Shown in pieces: positions 35,697 to 47,679 of a DNA stretch of 64,000 bases. A program made the position numbers and the translations under genes. Source of the DNA: Blasia pusilla (taxonomy: Eukaryota; Marchantiophyta; Marchantiopsida; Blasiales). The stretch covers positions 372,001-436,000 of the forward strand of contig CM114272.1 in NCBI GenBank assembly GCA_050084515.1, read 5' to 3'. The notes beneath the pieces are model-generated. The model searched no databases. It had not been told where the DNA came from and saw nothing but the letters and a program-made list of their open reading frames with translations. The first letter of the stretch is position 1; each line of letters begins with the position of its first letter.

Positions 35697-38600
35697 TTAA
35701 CAAAGCCCCTTGCATATTACCAAGAATTGATGCTAGGCTAGTGGGTTTGGTCATGGTCTACGGAGACAATGGATCCGTTTTGAATCTGCCCTTGCCTCTC
35801 CTTTTGTTAGATCCCTATTTCTTGTTTGTCCATTTCCAAGCTGCTTGATCTCGCAAAAATGTCGGCGAGGTGACTATTATGGCTTTCGCTTGACTTTAGG
35901 ATTTTTGGAATTCCACATATATCCAAATATTCCTTGAAACTTTCATGGAAGGTGTGTTACCTTGATATGGTTTAGAATACCCAATTTAAGATGAAAATTT
36001 ATTTTCTTAATAACAAATAAAATTCCCAAAGATGAATTTTCATTTAAAGAATTCATCATCTACTGCAATATGCTGTCAACCATTGAATTCTATATTTCAA
36101 TCATTTAGTATGCAATTCATTCTCCAAGAACACCGGTATCATCTTCAGAAGTCATACAAGGATAAGCATATTCCAATTTTACAATCAAAATCTAGATAGC
36201 AATGGTTATGATAATTCTTCTCATAGGGTTTCTACATGTTTACTAGGTAAGGTTGGATCTCTTCTATGTGTCTTCGTTAGTGAGATCCTAAGATTCTATC
36301 AGACAAGGAAAGAATGAATTAACAGGATGGAAATCAAGCTAAGGTAGACCAAAAAAAGGTAAACTAGCTCCTCCTACTTCTAGAACTCAATCCATAAAGA
36401 CAGGTTATTTTCTATCTAGAATATTTCTTCAAAACTTGCATTTGACATCCCCACATTACTTTCTCCTCTCATCTACCAAACAACCATTTGCAAGCATCCC
36501 CAATTAAATATCCCTCGACACTCCCATTCACTTAGTTGATCAAGAAGATATCTTTATGACACAAGAATTCCTAGAGGTACATGGCCTACATTCTATTCTC
36601 GTGCAACTCTAGAATCATTCCAACAACATGACTCTATTTTGAATGACTCTTGAAAGTACTTCATCAACTCTTTATTTATACTCTTTTCTCCAAGGACTTC
36701 CTAAAGATATGAAATACCTTTAGGAAACACTCATGTCCAAAGATCTAGGTTGATTAACTTAGACTACATCTCTAATAATTCTTTTTCCAACTCATCAATT
36801 CCTAAGTATTGACTTGTTTACTATTATGACACCACTTGATATTCCAATATTCAAGAAATTTTCATCTTATAATGGCATAAATTGCGTCTCTTTGTTATCA
36901 AAGTCTTCCCACTTTTTTACAAAACTTTGCTTATTCAATATTCCTATAAAATTCTTTGAACGAAGTCATATATGGTCTCTTCTCTCACTAACCTTTGTGA
37001 AGTATTTGTGCCAAGTCTTTTCTAGTTTTTCTTTGTCAAAGGCCTTTGTTTCCAATGGGTATTGGATTCTCAACACCACTTCTCATTTAGCACCTTTAAT
37101 ATGATCGACCCCCTTATATGAGGAGAATCCTAGATTGATGGTTCCGACTTGATATTGAAGGAGTCATAGTAATATGACGGAGTTGGTTTTTGGAGTACCA
37201 TTATTAGAATTATCTAACCGTAGATTGCATTAGGATGTGGAATATCCCGATGCAATATATGGTTAGATAATTTTTCTATTAATAAAAACAAAGAAAATAG
37301 GTGGAAAACCCTAATTTCTCGAGTTGTCAAATAGTAGGGAGCCATTGCAGCAGCATATTCTTGTATGTCAAGTTATCTCTGTTTAGGTTCCATCGAAGGT
37401 ATTCTATAAGTGAATCAACAGACTGGGCCACTTTATATCTTCAAGATTTTTAACATATTTCAATAATTTTGCCACATTCAATTTTCTCTCAATTAGCTTC
37501 ACAAAGACTTATTCTAGAGTCTTCATGATTGACTTAGTGATGTCTCTATTATGGATTGCAATTACAACATGAGCACATCCTATTCATCCTTAGACTTTGT
37601 GCCTCTTGTCCTTGAGGAGTTATCTTGTAACAAACATCTTCCTCTTATCCTTAGAGCCATACTCAGCCGACTTTTATCAAAATAATTTTTTCCTTTATTA
37701 ATATATTACTCCTCATGTGCTAAAACATATTTATAAGAAGATGAGCTCTTAAGGGTAAGAAAATTTGTTGGGAGGGAAAAAATGAGAAAGCCGGAAAAAC
37801 AAGAACGGTAGTCAAGACTGCATAGAATTTTATTTTTCAGTTATTTTTTGATGTCTAGGATTCAATTTATTTTTTATTCATAGAAATAAATATAAAAAAT
37901 CATCCGTTGTTATCTTTGTTTGAAAATTTTAGGGAAGGATTTTCTAGATAATCCCAATTTATTCATCTTTAAATATTTTTTAAAAAATTAAAAGATTCAA
38001 AATATTTCCTGAACTTAAGACTTGGGAACTTTTGGTGTGAAAAAAATACTATAATTTTAGAAAAAAAATTTATGCCGATCAAGAATGATGTAGGAAGACA
38101 TCTTTTTGGGCTTTTTCTTGAGTTTATGGAGTTATAATTTTGCAGAGATTCATAAATTTTATTTTGTAATTATTTTTCCATAATTATCTGAGCTCAAAAT
38201 TTTTAGGTAAAGATGTTTAGGGTTTAGGAATTTCAAGGAAGGATTCTTTTAAATCATTCCGATTATATTTCAAGGTGAAAAATGTAAAAAAACTATCCAA
38301 ACTTAAGGGATAGGGAAATATTTGGGTTTCATCTCTCAGATTTTTTCCTCTACGTTACGTAACTTCTCTCCAAAGCACTCTTTACCTTGAACTTTGCAAG
38401 CTTAAGTGGAAGACTTAGACTAAGTCCCAAAGAGTCAACCAATTGCGTAGTCCGTAGGTAATCGAGAAGCTGTTGAGCGCTGATTCGGGTCGAGTCTTCC
38501 TAGGAAGCTTCTTCCCCGATCCTCGATCAATCTTCCCAAGTCACTCACCTAAATTGGAGCACGTTGGTTAACTCCTCAAGGTGCATTTCTTAGCTCAAAC

Positions 38601-39440
38601 CTTAAACACGGCCAAACATGCATCAGGATTAGTTCTAGGTTCAAGGGCTTAAGTGGGTAGAGAGGGATAGTCTCCACCCCTATATGTACTTATAGGATTC
38701 TCTAGGAGAACCCCACCTTCCCCACTGTTACCCTTGGGCCCTCAATCCAAGTATGGTTGAAGACCTACGCACTCGAATTTGACTTGTTATCCATCAAGAT
38801 GGTTTGACGGAGGCTTCTTGCAGCTTATGCAACTCTTGGCTCCCCAAACTCATCTTGGATCTCAAACTTACTTTTCACGTGTCTTATGGCTAGTGCCCAT
38901 CTTAACACCCCATTTGGTGTCTCATGGTTGTCTTACCGCCCTTTCTGTTTTATGACTAGTCTCATGGCGTCTCGATGGATTAGATGTAAGTTTACTTGGC
39001 TGATTCACACCCTTTCTATCTGATTTAATCTTTTGATTTTTTTTCTTGCTTCAATACAATACATATAGATGAATGTACGTAATCTAGGATCTTGGAAAAA
39101 TATGTTGCTTTGTGGTTGTGGATGAGGGTCTTATTTGCCTTGATATAATCATGTTCTCTAGTAATTTTCCTTTTTCTCCTTGAAGTTCAAATTGTTAATT
39201 AGGTAGTCATGAAGATGTGCAATGGTATCCCAAGGTCCTACAATAGGACCGATGGGAACAGAAATTCAAGGAGGGGAACAAGATGACATCCCCAAACAAT
39301 CAAGAGTTATGCAATTGAGCTCTGAGTCCTTTAAGTGTATTCTTCAATGATGTAATTGTCTAGATCTTTAATGAGCAAGTATAAAGTGGGTTAAAATTTG
39401 CAGATGTGATTTCCTTTGTCTAAGTATATTTTGGAACTCT
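35697..39440. other. AT-rich, unassigned transposon-like DNA
   Basis: The plus strand at about 36,350-37,110 reads as interrupted coding-like sequence, including VDQEDIFMTQEFLEVHGLHS near 36,540 and a 96-codon frame at 36,814-37,104, but no family is recognised. 37.1-38.4 kb is very AT-rich and empty. 38.4-39.0 kb is more balanced, again without a motif. If the CACTA right end at 40,449 belongs to a long element, part of this stretch should be its interior. Confidence 0.3.
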
Positions 39441-39453
39441 ATGTAATTAAATT

Positions 39454-40230
39454 TTGATTCTTCTTACTTGTCAGAGTGTGGAATCCAGGGTTATCATCCA
39501 ATTGGACAAGGTCGAGAAGAAGTGGATTGCAGATTTGGATGAGGTGAAGTCACAAATAGAGAGACAAAACAAGACACTAGGAGCACTCATGGATATGGTA
39601 TCTAAACTCGCTTTATGCAATACACCCACTACATCCAATCCAATTTTCAACAGTTTAGTTGTAGGGTCAATTTCATCCCCTGATGGAGATCCTAAACCAA
39701 GTAAGCTCAGATTCTACTTTTCGTTGTGCTTTGAACTATTCATTCTTAGTTGCATTTTCTTTGAATGTAGAACATTACTCTCAAATAGTTTGTTTTGCTC
39801 TTATGCTCTAACTAAGGGTATGAAATACGACACAAATACCCTGAACGTCATTCTGCCCAAGTGTTTTCATACTAGCTTTCAAACTTTATCATATTGGTTT
39901 TATGCTACTAACTTTGGAATTATATGTAATTGATACAAGAAAAGACAAGATTGAGTCTCTGCCAAATGCTAATGAAGAGGTAGTGGCGGGGGATAAGAGC
40001 ATGGGTTCAACTAATAGTGAAGATCAATGCACTACACATTCCACACGTAAGGAATTCAATTTACACTCCATTCCTATGTATTATTCAGTTCATAAGAGAA
40101 TTCTGTTTAGTGTCATAACCTAGACAATATTAATTTTAAACTTATTGGTGCCTTTATTTATACTCTCATTCAAAAACTCCAAAGAGTGCCCATCGGAGGA
40201 GTTCAACAGAAATTGTGAGATTTTTGCACG
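39454..40230 (+). pseudogene. Coiled-coil exons of a probable CACTA-encoded gene
   Basis: The frame 39,454-39,933 holds a helical charged segment, VIIQLDKVEKKWIADLDEVK and following residues, ending at a candidate splice donor (CCAA|GTAAGC, about 39,699). A second piece (about 39,935-40,045) is acidic, and a third (about 40,185-40,255) contains CEIFARYAKLGMVI. The layout of small exons just inside a CACTA right end suggests an element-encoded regulatory protein or a captured gene. No known domain was recognised, so this is position-based inference. Confidence 0.35.
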
Positions 40231-40379
40231 TTATGCCAAATTGGGGATGGTCATTCAATGACATGAAGGTAAATTGATGTGTATTTCAAATTTTCCCTCT
40301 AGCATAGAAACACCAACTATGTATAGTAGAAAACTTACCTTGAATTGTTTTTATTTTTATTGTAGTTGCTCAATATATG

Positions 40380-40449
40380 GCTAGATTTCTAATTGTGGAA
40401 AGATAGAAATGACTAAGATGAGTCATAAAACCATCATTTTCTTCAAGTG
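40380..40449. mobile_element. Right terminus of a second CACTA element
   Basis: The minus strand from 40,449 reads CACTTGAAGAAAATGATGG, followed by a TATGACTCATC-type subterminal word, closely matching the tip of the element at 1806-8261 (CACTAGAAGGAAAC... TATGACTC). The 3-bp target repeat should be GTT (40,450-40,452). I could not locate the matching left end. It abuts the retroelement gene that starts at once to the right, so it probably inserted into that gene. Confidence 0.65.
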
Positions 40450-41604
40450 GTTGCAACTCGTAGGATGACGGAAATGTTCGCTAGACCTGCAATAGAGCGT
40501 GCCATGGTGTCGCTAGGGGTTGTTTTGCTGAATAACTGAGGAGAGGTATTCCATTTGATTAGTCTAGGAGGTAAAGTTTTTTTTCCACGTCGCATCTTGT
40601 TCGATTCTGGAGCGCAACCACTGATGTTGGGAAAAGCAGCATTTATAAGATTGGGCGCGAAGAGGGGAAACGTGGAGCGTTGTCCATTCCGGATACAGAC
40701 ATCCTTCGGTGGACCAAGTACCACCTAGTTTATCACCCGATATGAGATCGTGGTGAGCATACGGCCCGGATATCCATCAGATGAGTCTGTGATGCCGAGT
40801 CCTATGACGTCTTGGTTGGAGGAGCAATGTCATACCCAATGGGATTTTCCCTAGATTATTGGGAGGAGTGAGCATCCTACACACCAAGATGGCAGTTAGA
40901 TAATTGACAACTTAGCTTGTTATCCGTTCGATTCACGGATGGACTGATCAAGTGACATCCAAGAGAGATGGTGACATTAGTAGCATTCACCAACGCTATC
41001 ACTTGACCATCATGATTTGATTGAGGGGCATGTCCATGTAGAGGAGACACACGCGCTTGACACTTCTAGGGAGAGGAGTGTTATGATAGCCGTATCGTTC
41101 CGTGGAGGAGAGGTGCCGTTGTGGGGCTTGAGTGAGGAGCTTCCATGCTTGGCCGATGAGCATGTGTAGACGACGTGGAGTGAGACGTTTGGACCGGTTA
41201 GAGCAACCCGAGGTAGTCGAAAATACTACTATGATACCCTTGGACACGACACCAATTATGTGGCGCATCTTAGAGGAGGGTCTTTGGATGTTGGATCTCT
41301 TTGGAGGGATGAAGACTGGGTCGGATGGTATTTTGGAGGAAAGAGTGCGCGTGCAAAAATATTTCCGACTACCTCGGAGCTTGATGAGGTTGCGAGGCAC
41401 GTTTCATTAAGACACGTGGCCCAATTACACCTCCATTTTCCTGACTTATTGTTTGCGTCCGTCGTAAAGGGGTACCAAAGTTCCCTACTAAGGAATATTT
41501 CATTGTGGGGGACACACAACTTGAAGCGGGTAAGGATGATTGATTTGGTTATTGCAGGTTGGTCGTGTGAAAGTCAATCGAGTGTTGACGAGGTAACAGG
41601 ATAG
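40450..41604 (+). pseudogene. Retroelement gene fragment: retropepsin-like plus cytosine-5 methyltransferase-like domains
   Basis: The first part has RILFDSGAQPLMLGK (40,591-40,635), an aspartic-protease active-site block with Asp codon 40,603-40,605. A second block, YDVLVGGAMSYPMGFSLDYW (40,803-40,862), is followed by a stop at 40,869. The next part has MLDLFGGMKTG (41,288-41,320), matching motif I (FxGxG, S-adenosylmethionine binding) of C5 DNA methyltransferases. Then come LDEVARHVSLRHVAQLHLHF and IDLVIAGWSCESQS (41,539-41,580), matching motif IV with its catalytic Cys (codon 41,566-41,568); the usual Pro before it is Ser. The blocks lie in at least three different frames, so the gene is dead, and motifs VI-X are not seen. 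The joint protease and methyltransferase layout resembles hypothetical proteins I remember from seedless plants. Confidence 0.65.
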
Positions 41605-41654
41605 TTGACATCCAATCCGAGTTGTTTTGGGAAATGATGAATATCAATTATTAT

Positions 41655-41727
41655 GGTATATTCTCCAACTTACATCTTGGAGAATATACCAAATTTGGAC
41701 CATTCATGAAATAAATGGTCCAAATTT
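41655..41727. repeat. Two adjacent perfect 14-bp hairpins
   Basis: Hairpin 1: GGTATATTCTCCAA (41,655-41,668), an 8-base loop, exact complement 41,677-41,690. Hairpin 2 starts at the very next base: AAATTTGGACCATT (41,691-41,704), a 9-base loop, exact complement 41,714-41,727. They lie 50 bp beyond the end of the methyltransferase-like frame. The perfection of both arms in otherwise decayed DNA suggests recent origin or a structural role. Confidence 0.9.
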
Positions 41728-43740
41728 TACATGAAATGAATTTTAGGGTGAATTTTACTTCGTTGCAATTGGTTTGAGTTTTAGTAAAACCTTCATTTTG
41801 GGTAGGAAGCAACGCAAGCATGCTACCAATTCTCCGAGAACATGCCATACAAATACGAACGGAAAATATTCTTACAACTCCTTATCTTGCTGCTGCAAAC
41901 ATCATGCATGATACCGGTGCGATCGCCCGGGATCTGAAATCTGAAGGACGAAAAACTTGGACATTGCCCACAGCATGTCGTCGTCGGACTTGCAACAGCT
42001 CTCAGCACCAGATTCATTGCTTACTCGAAACCTAATATTAGAGAAATTAACTAGCTCTGTTCTTGAGCCAGGATTGTTTCCGTAACTCCAGCATGATGTG
42101 AAGTTGCAGGCAAATAGACAATGAATCCGGACCCGAAGAAGACGATTGTTACACGCACGATTTTCTCGGTTTCTCAATCCCAAATGCGGTAACGGAAATG
42201 CCACTGTTTAAAAGGTTGGTGAGTTTCCGTCGTTAGGGGGAATGCCCTCTTCTTCCTTTTCTGGTCTTGTTTTGACTCTTTGAGTCCCCCTCTTTTGTAC
42301 TTCCGATGGGTTTTCCATCATGGAAAGTGCATCTTTTCCTTTACAAGATTCGCCCCTTCGAGAAGTGCACCCGAAACCGGAAATGTCCCTCGAGACAAGA
42401 TTTGAAATCAAAGTGATCACAACGCCCATTTCCAATTGCCTCAAGTCCACCACCGCGGAAAACAAGATCAATTCTCTGAAAGGGCAAATGTTCCTTAATT
42501 ACAACAACTCCTGAACCGCGTCGAGGAAAAGCACTCGAGAAGAGAGCACAAGTCCAGTTCCTCCAACACTGTCAGCCTCTTATATTGAACTACACTCGTA
42601 TACTGAACTTTAAAAATGGGAATCTATTTCTCTTTCAGAAAAAATAAAAAAAGTCAGCCTACAAACTAAATGAAAAATAAAAATGGATCACTACCACTAA
42701 AACAAAATGGTCCGGGTAGTTTACAATCAATGAGACGTATACGGACGTCGTATGCATATGGATATTTATATCGACGTGGTGAGAAAGTTGATGAATCGTA
42801 CGTAGTGTACTGCGATCTCTCCATTTCTCAGGCAATTAGCGATGGAGAGTGTGTCGAGGACCCGTTCATTACCATTCGGTCATATCAGTCCGCACGGAGC
42901 GAAGTAGGATATCGTGAGAATAGAGTAGCTGAAGAAAGCATCGTCGATCCCACATTCGTCCATGCTTAATACGTAGTCCTGTACAGGGCTGAGGGGAACA
43001 ATGCTGTATTATCGATCCCCCACAATCACCATTTACTCTTGGAACACTGATCATACCTTCAGTACTTCCGCAAAAGTCAGGAACACTAGCTATGAATCGA
43101 ATCGTGCGAATCCAAGGGACATGTACATGTTTGATCACCCACAGCATATGTACGTATGGATTCGATCCCACAAGTGTACGAAGAAGAAGCTTTCCAGGGT
43201 AATGCCTCCCGACCTGCGCGCATGTGTGTTATTATACCCTACCCCGAATTCTCAATCACCAGAGGAACGAGGCTATTCACTTGTAGTTCAGAGCTCGAAT
43301 CTACACTCTACTGTCTCCAGCATCCTCTACTGTTTTTAACTCAGCGAAGTTGGATCTGAGTTTGACCCCGTCGACTTGCCGAATGTGCACATGTATACGT
43401 TTACCGGAATATTTTCTTTGAGAATTCCCAGAATTTCCAAGTCCCAAACGTGAAAAGTGGATGAATGCCATAAACTGGGCATTTGACCGCCTTGAAATCG
43501 AAACAGTACTGCTGTGAAAGCATCTTAGTTGAAATGATGATAGTTCAGTCAACCACGCCCTTGAAAGCTGAAAACACAAATTTGAAACCATACTGGAATC
43601 AAAGTTCTACCTTCTTCATAAAGAACAATAAATCTTTTATTCATCGGTGATTCAAGCAGCAGCCTCCTCCCACGTCCATTACACTACTCCCCGGCCGCCA
43701 TTTCCATTTCATGGTATTCATGAGCGCAAATATCAACATT
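41728..43740. other. Balanced-composition island, no recognised gene
   Basis: Plus-strand frames at 42,320-42,514, 42,670-42,969 and 43,001-43,339 are moderate in length but show no motif, and splice joins are not convincing. Composition resembles the host island at 11-21 kb. Confidence 0.25.
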
Positions 43741-44420
43741 TCGTAGTTTGGCATGATATATGGGTAGATTTGCCTCTCCCACCAAAAATTATTTGACACG
43801 CTCCCAATGCAGGTCATTAATTGTACCTAACTTAGTACTAGGGTTATTAATTTGGGTCACTAGGTTTATTGTTTATAAACATACATGCATATGTAATTAT
43901 GCATGCCGTGGAATAATGCACTTGTTTGCTTTAAAAATTTCCATGTGTTACATGCTAATAATGTACATATTATTTTTCAAAATGTTGTATTTTTTATGTA
44001 ATTATATTAGACGTAGCAATTATATGAAAAGAACCCATATGTGTGGATTGGATAACTAGTTGGAAAAACTGAAAAAGTAGCTCCTAAAGGAAGAAAAAAT
44101 TCCTCTCTTACCACCATGAAGACTAAATCTAATGTAGATGTAGAGAACATTCTTTCTACATTATATCTCTACAAAATCTTGGCAATTATGGGATATCATG
44201 GGAAAATCTCATGGAGCCCATCATCAGGTGGGTGTAGTACTTCTCACCACTAAAATAAATACATTGTTGGGAAATAAAGTAAAATTCCGACTCAAATAAA
44301 TCATTTCGATCAAAGAATGAATTATGCATCAAACAATAGTCGTACACACATGTATGGGTATATATCCATGTCCTGATAGTACTCACTAGATAGATAGACT
44401 AACTTTTTTAATTGTGGCAT
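43741..44420. other. AT-rich insert within the island
   Basis: A short AT-rich stretch with no recognised gene and no terminal repeats found. Its composition differs from both sides, so it may be an insertion. Confidence 0.25.
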
Positions 44421-47400
44421 GATTCAGTACTGATAGTTTTGAAGATTCGAGCGAAGTGCTCAGCCAGTTTCCAGTGGGAATATTGAATTTCCCACAAAAA
44501 GGGCGTCTGTGGTTTAGCCAACCGTAATGCAGATCAGGAAGTTGTTACCTAGTATTCGTGAATTGGACGCGTAAGTGTCAGCTATGCCGATCGCCATGAA
44601 TCGAAGACCCTGAAAGCTGGAAAACTACTGCAACAGATGTGTTCTTCGAACTCATAGAATTCGAACGTGCCATAGGCATTGAACGCATATGTATGAAGTT
44701 GTTAGTTGAACTCTCATTGTTTGTATAATGATCACACATGGTAGCAAACATAGTCGATGTAAGTGAAGAACGGGTTGACAGATTTCATCATTAGAGGAGT
44801 TGTCAGCGTTGCATGCGTACTTACCTTGACCATGAAAACTATATTGAGTTTTAATGGTTGAGTGGACCTCAGCGCCGCCATCTGAAGCTTCTCCGGAGTA
44901 GGTCCGAATCAAGCCACACTGATTTCCATCTGAGTCTCCATATACGCTTAAGAAATGTCGAAGAGCTTTCACGGTGCACATTCACCCGTACGGTCATGCT
45001 CATAGCTTTGAAATAGAAGCCTGCTGAAAAAGATTCTCGTCGTTTGGTCCGTGGTTATCTCAACACGTCCTCCTTTTGGCTGCCAAAGCACCATAGCTTC
45101 ATATTTTTCACAAAGAAGCTAGGCACATATGCATGATGTCATAGAAAAACCGCCCAGATATAAAGGACGATGAGGTCTTGACAACCAAAGGAGGAAACGT
45201 TGAGGTAGCTGGGGATCAAAGAACGAGTATCTAGTGGATGGTTCGAAGTCGTGAGGATCGATTTGATGCGTGCCCGAGAGATCCACCTAGACTCAGGACG
45301 GTGGTAGTCGAGATCCGATGCGAGCTGATGAATCCAAGTTGTTGTTCGCACGCGTCATGATCATGAACGTTGAAGAAAGAGCTTAGCAGATGCTCATGAG
45401 TAAACTACCTAGTACTTTCATTTCTCTTTCGTCTCTTTACCTCAAAAGGTTTGATAATCGAAGCAAATATAGCGAAGTCCTATGGTGATTGACCGCTCAG
45501 ATACTGCATAAAGCAAGTTCGAGAGATAGTCGAAAAACAGCTAAAAGAAGCCTGCCTCCAAGGAAGATAAGGTCGCACATTAAGTTTGGGATTTAGAAGT
45601 TGTAAGAAAATTAAATTCCTAAGCTGGAACGCGGGGGGAGAGCGCATCTACTAAGCTAGGCTCACCAGGGATCGATAGGGCGTGGCACAATTCCAATGAA
45701 AAATGCAGACGAAACATGCAAGATAAGTGTCCTTATCTTGTTTCAACACGCGGTAGGTCATGCATTTCTTCAGGACTTGCTTGTCCTGATTAATCAAGTA
45801 ATCTAACTCTGACATCGCAGATAGCTAGGTGATGCGCTGAACTGATCTTCGCTGCACGTGCATAGTCCGAACGTTGACGAATCGTTGAAGTACGCATGAG
45901 TTGAAACAATACTGCAGCATTTCATGGAGCACCGAGAGTGGACTTAGTCTACATCCGCAGACTCGCATTTGAAGATCCAGCCTAGCTAGTCAAGTAATCT
46001 TGGTGTAAAGAAGATCGATATATAGAGACAACATACTGAGGTGCTTTAGACTGCTTAAGAATTGAGGCGCTCGAACGTTTGGAATTCTCTTCATATTATA
46101 TTTGGCATCCTCAACTTACTATCATCGGGATGGTGGCCAGTATTACCGGAGCCCTGGCACAAGAATCGAACTGTCAGAAAATGTTGGGTTCTTCACCAAA
46201 ACTATTCATTCGTACGAGTTGACCCGTACGTAGTACCTACAATATGCATCAACTAAAGATTCAGTATGGCTCTTCATCCTCGTACGCCAACCATCACCTC
46301 CGCAGCGCATTTCTCATTATCTAGGAGTCGGTGTATGGTCTGTGAACAGTTGATGACTGTAGCGAGGGAGGCTTCTACACCGAAAATCTGCAGCTAAGTT
46401 CCGAGGCGCGATAGTTCAGCATGAACTGCGCTGCGGAGAGGTCGTCAACAACATTCGCTTGCCCTGGCTCGATCATGCAACCGTCTTCAGGTTTCAGCAG
46501 AAAAATTGTAGCTAGCTATTCACAGGGAGTGAAGAATTTCCTGTCCATGTCGTAAATCGAGATCCTGCGATTCCTCGTGGGATACGTACAAATTTGTCCT
46601 TGCGAGGTTGCGAGCCTATTCTAATTTTTATGCACTTACTGTAGGTACATGGAATTTCAACGGTCCTAGTTCTAGTTATGCCAACCAGCTTCCATTCTGG
46701 CCTAAGCACTCCTATGATTTCTCTCGAAAGAAGCTTAGGAATCTAGCTAGCTTAACGAGAGTATGTTTAGCGATTATCAGCTGGGAAGAATGTTGGATCT
46801 CCGATATAAGGGTCAACGCTGAAGATTCAGATCCCACAACAGCAGCTGCAGGTGGTATGTCCTTTTATAATTAAGGTGCGGAACTGTTGGTAGATCATGG
46901 TGTGACGAGTCAGCGCATTTCTCTGTTTCAACACTGTGCAGGAGTACTCGCCCACAAGTACACACTGTCCGCTTTGGAGAAGAGGGAGACAACGCAGAAG
47001 ATCCGATCAATGTGAACTATATATGTTTGGGTTATTTTCATTTGTGGTTCGCTTGACTTGAATTAATCGCTCCATGACCTCCGCGTCTTGTACGCCGTGG
47101 CTGTTCCAGAGATCGATACTAAGAGATCGAGAATTTTCCGGCGTCCTTTCGATGACTTCAAGCTCAACCGAAAATCAAGGAGTGCTAGCCAGCCTTTCAC
47201 ACGCCCGAAGATGCTGGTAACCCACTCCCAGCACACGACCCTGATGCATTCACTAATGTATGCACACAAACGCTCACATTATTTCTCATCAATCATGCGC
47301 GTCGCGATTGCGAGCCACGCCCGATCGGCCACCCGCAGGTGGATCGCTGATGCCTCCGTGCATTTGTACCACCGGTTAAAAAACGCCATTAACTTGTCTT

Positions 47401-47560
47401 CGATGTCACCGCGCACCAGGGATCGCTCACCGAGCCATCCCGCCTGTTGGGATTATCCATCGGCTCCACACAATTCTTGCAGCGCATATCCAGCAATCAT
47501 CGGCTGTCATATGTGCTTGACGAGGTTCAATATCGGTGACTGACCCGAGAATCTTGAGCT
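44421..47560. other. Balanced-composition island, possible cryptic exons
   Basis: The minus-strand frame 44,981-44,652 meets a strong splice donor (AAG|GTAAGT) near 44,826 but its residues match nothing I know. The plus-strand frame 47,088-47,543 (151 codons, Arg/Ser-rich) is the longest here, with no domain. Since the PLAC8 gene was only visible after joining small exons, a similar split gene could be hidden here. Confidence 0.25.
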
Positions 47561-47571
47561 AAGCAAGTGAA

Positions 47572-47657
47572 ACGAAGTCTTCCTGTTTACGTCGCCATGC
47601 AGTGACTTGGGACTGCGTACAAACGAGTCTTCCTGTTTACGTTGCCATGCAGTGACT
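47572..47657. repeat. Short tandem duplication, period 50 bp
   Basis: The block GTCTTCCTGTTTACGTCGCC and the following ATGCAGTGACT occur at 47,577 and again, one base changed, at 47,627. No coding role is evident. Confidence 0.8.
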
Positions 47658-47679
47658 GGCCTACGTAGAAACGAAGACG

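Noticed and set aside
41256-41519. Minus-strand frames over the methyltransferase-like segment (also 40,999-41,400)
   Set aside because: The plus strand carries protease and methyltransferase motifs; the minus frames have none.
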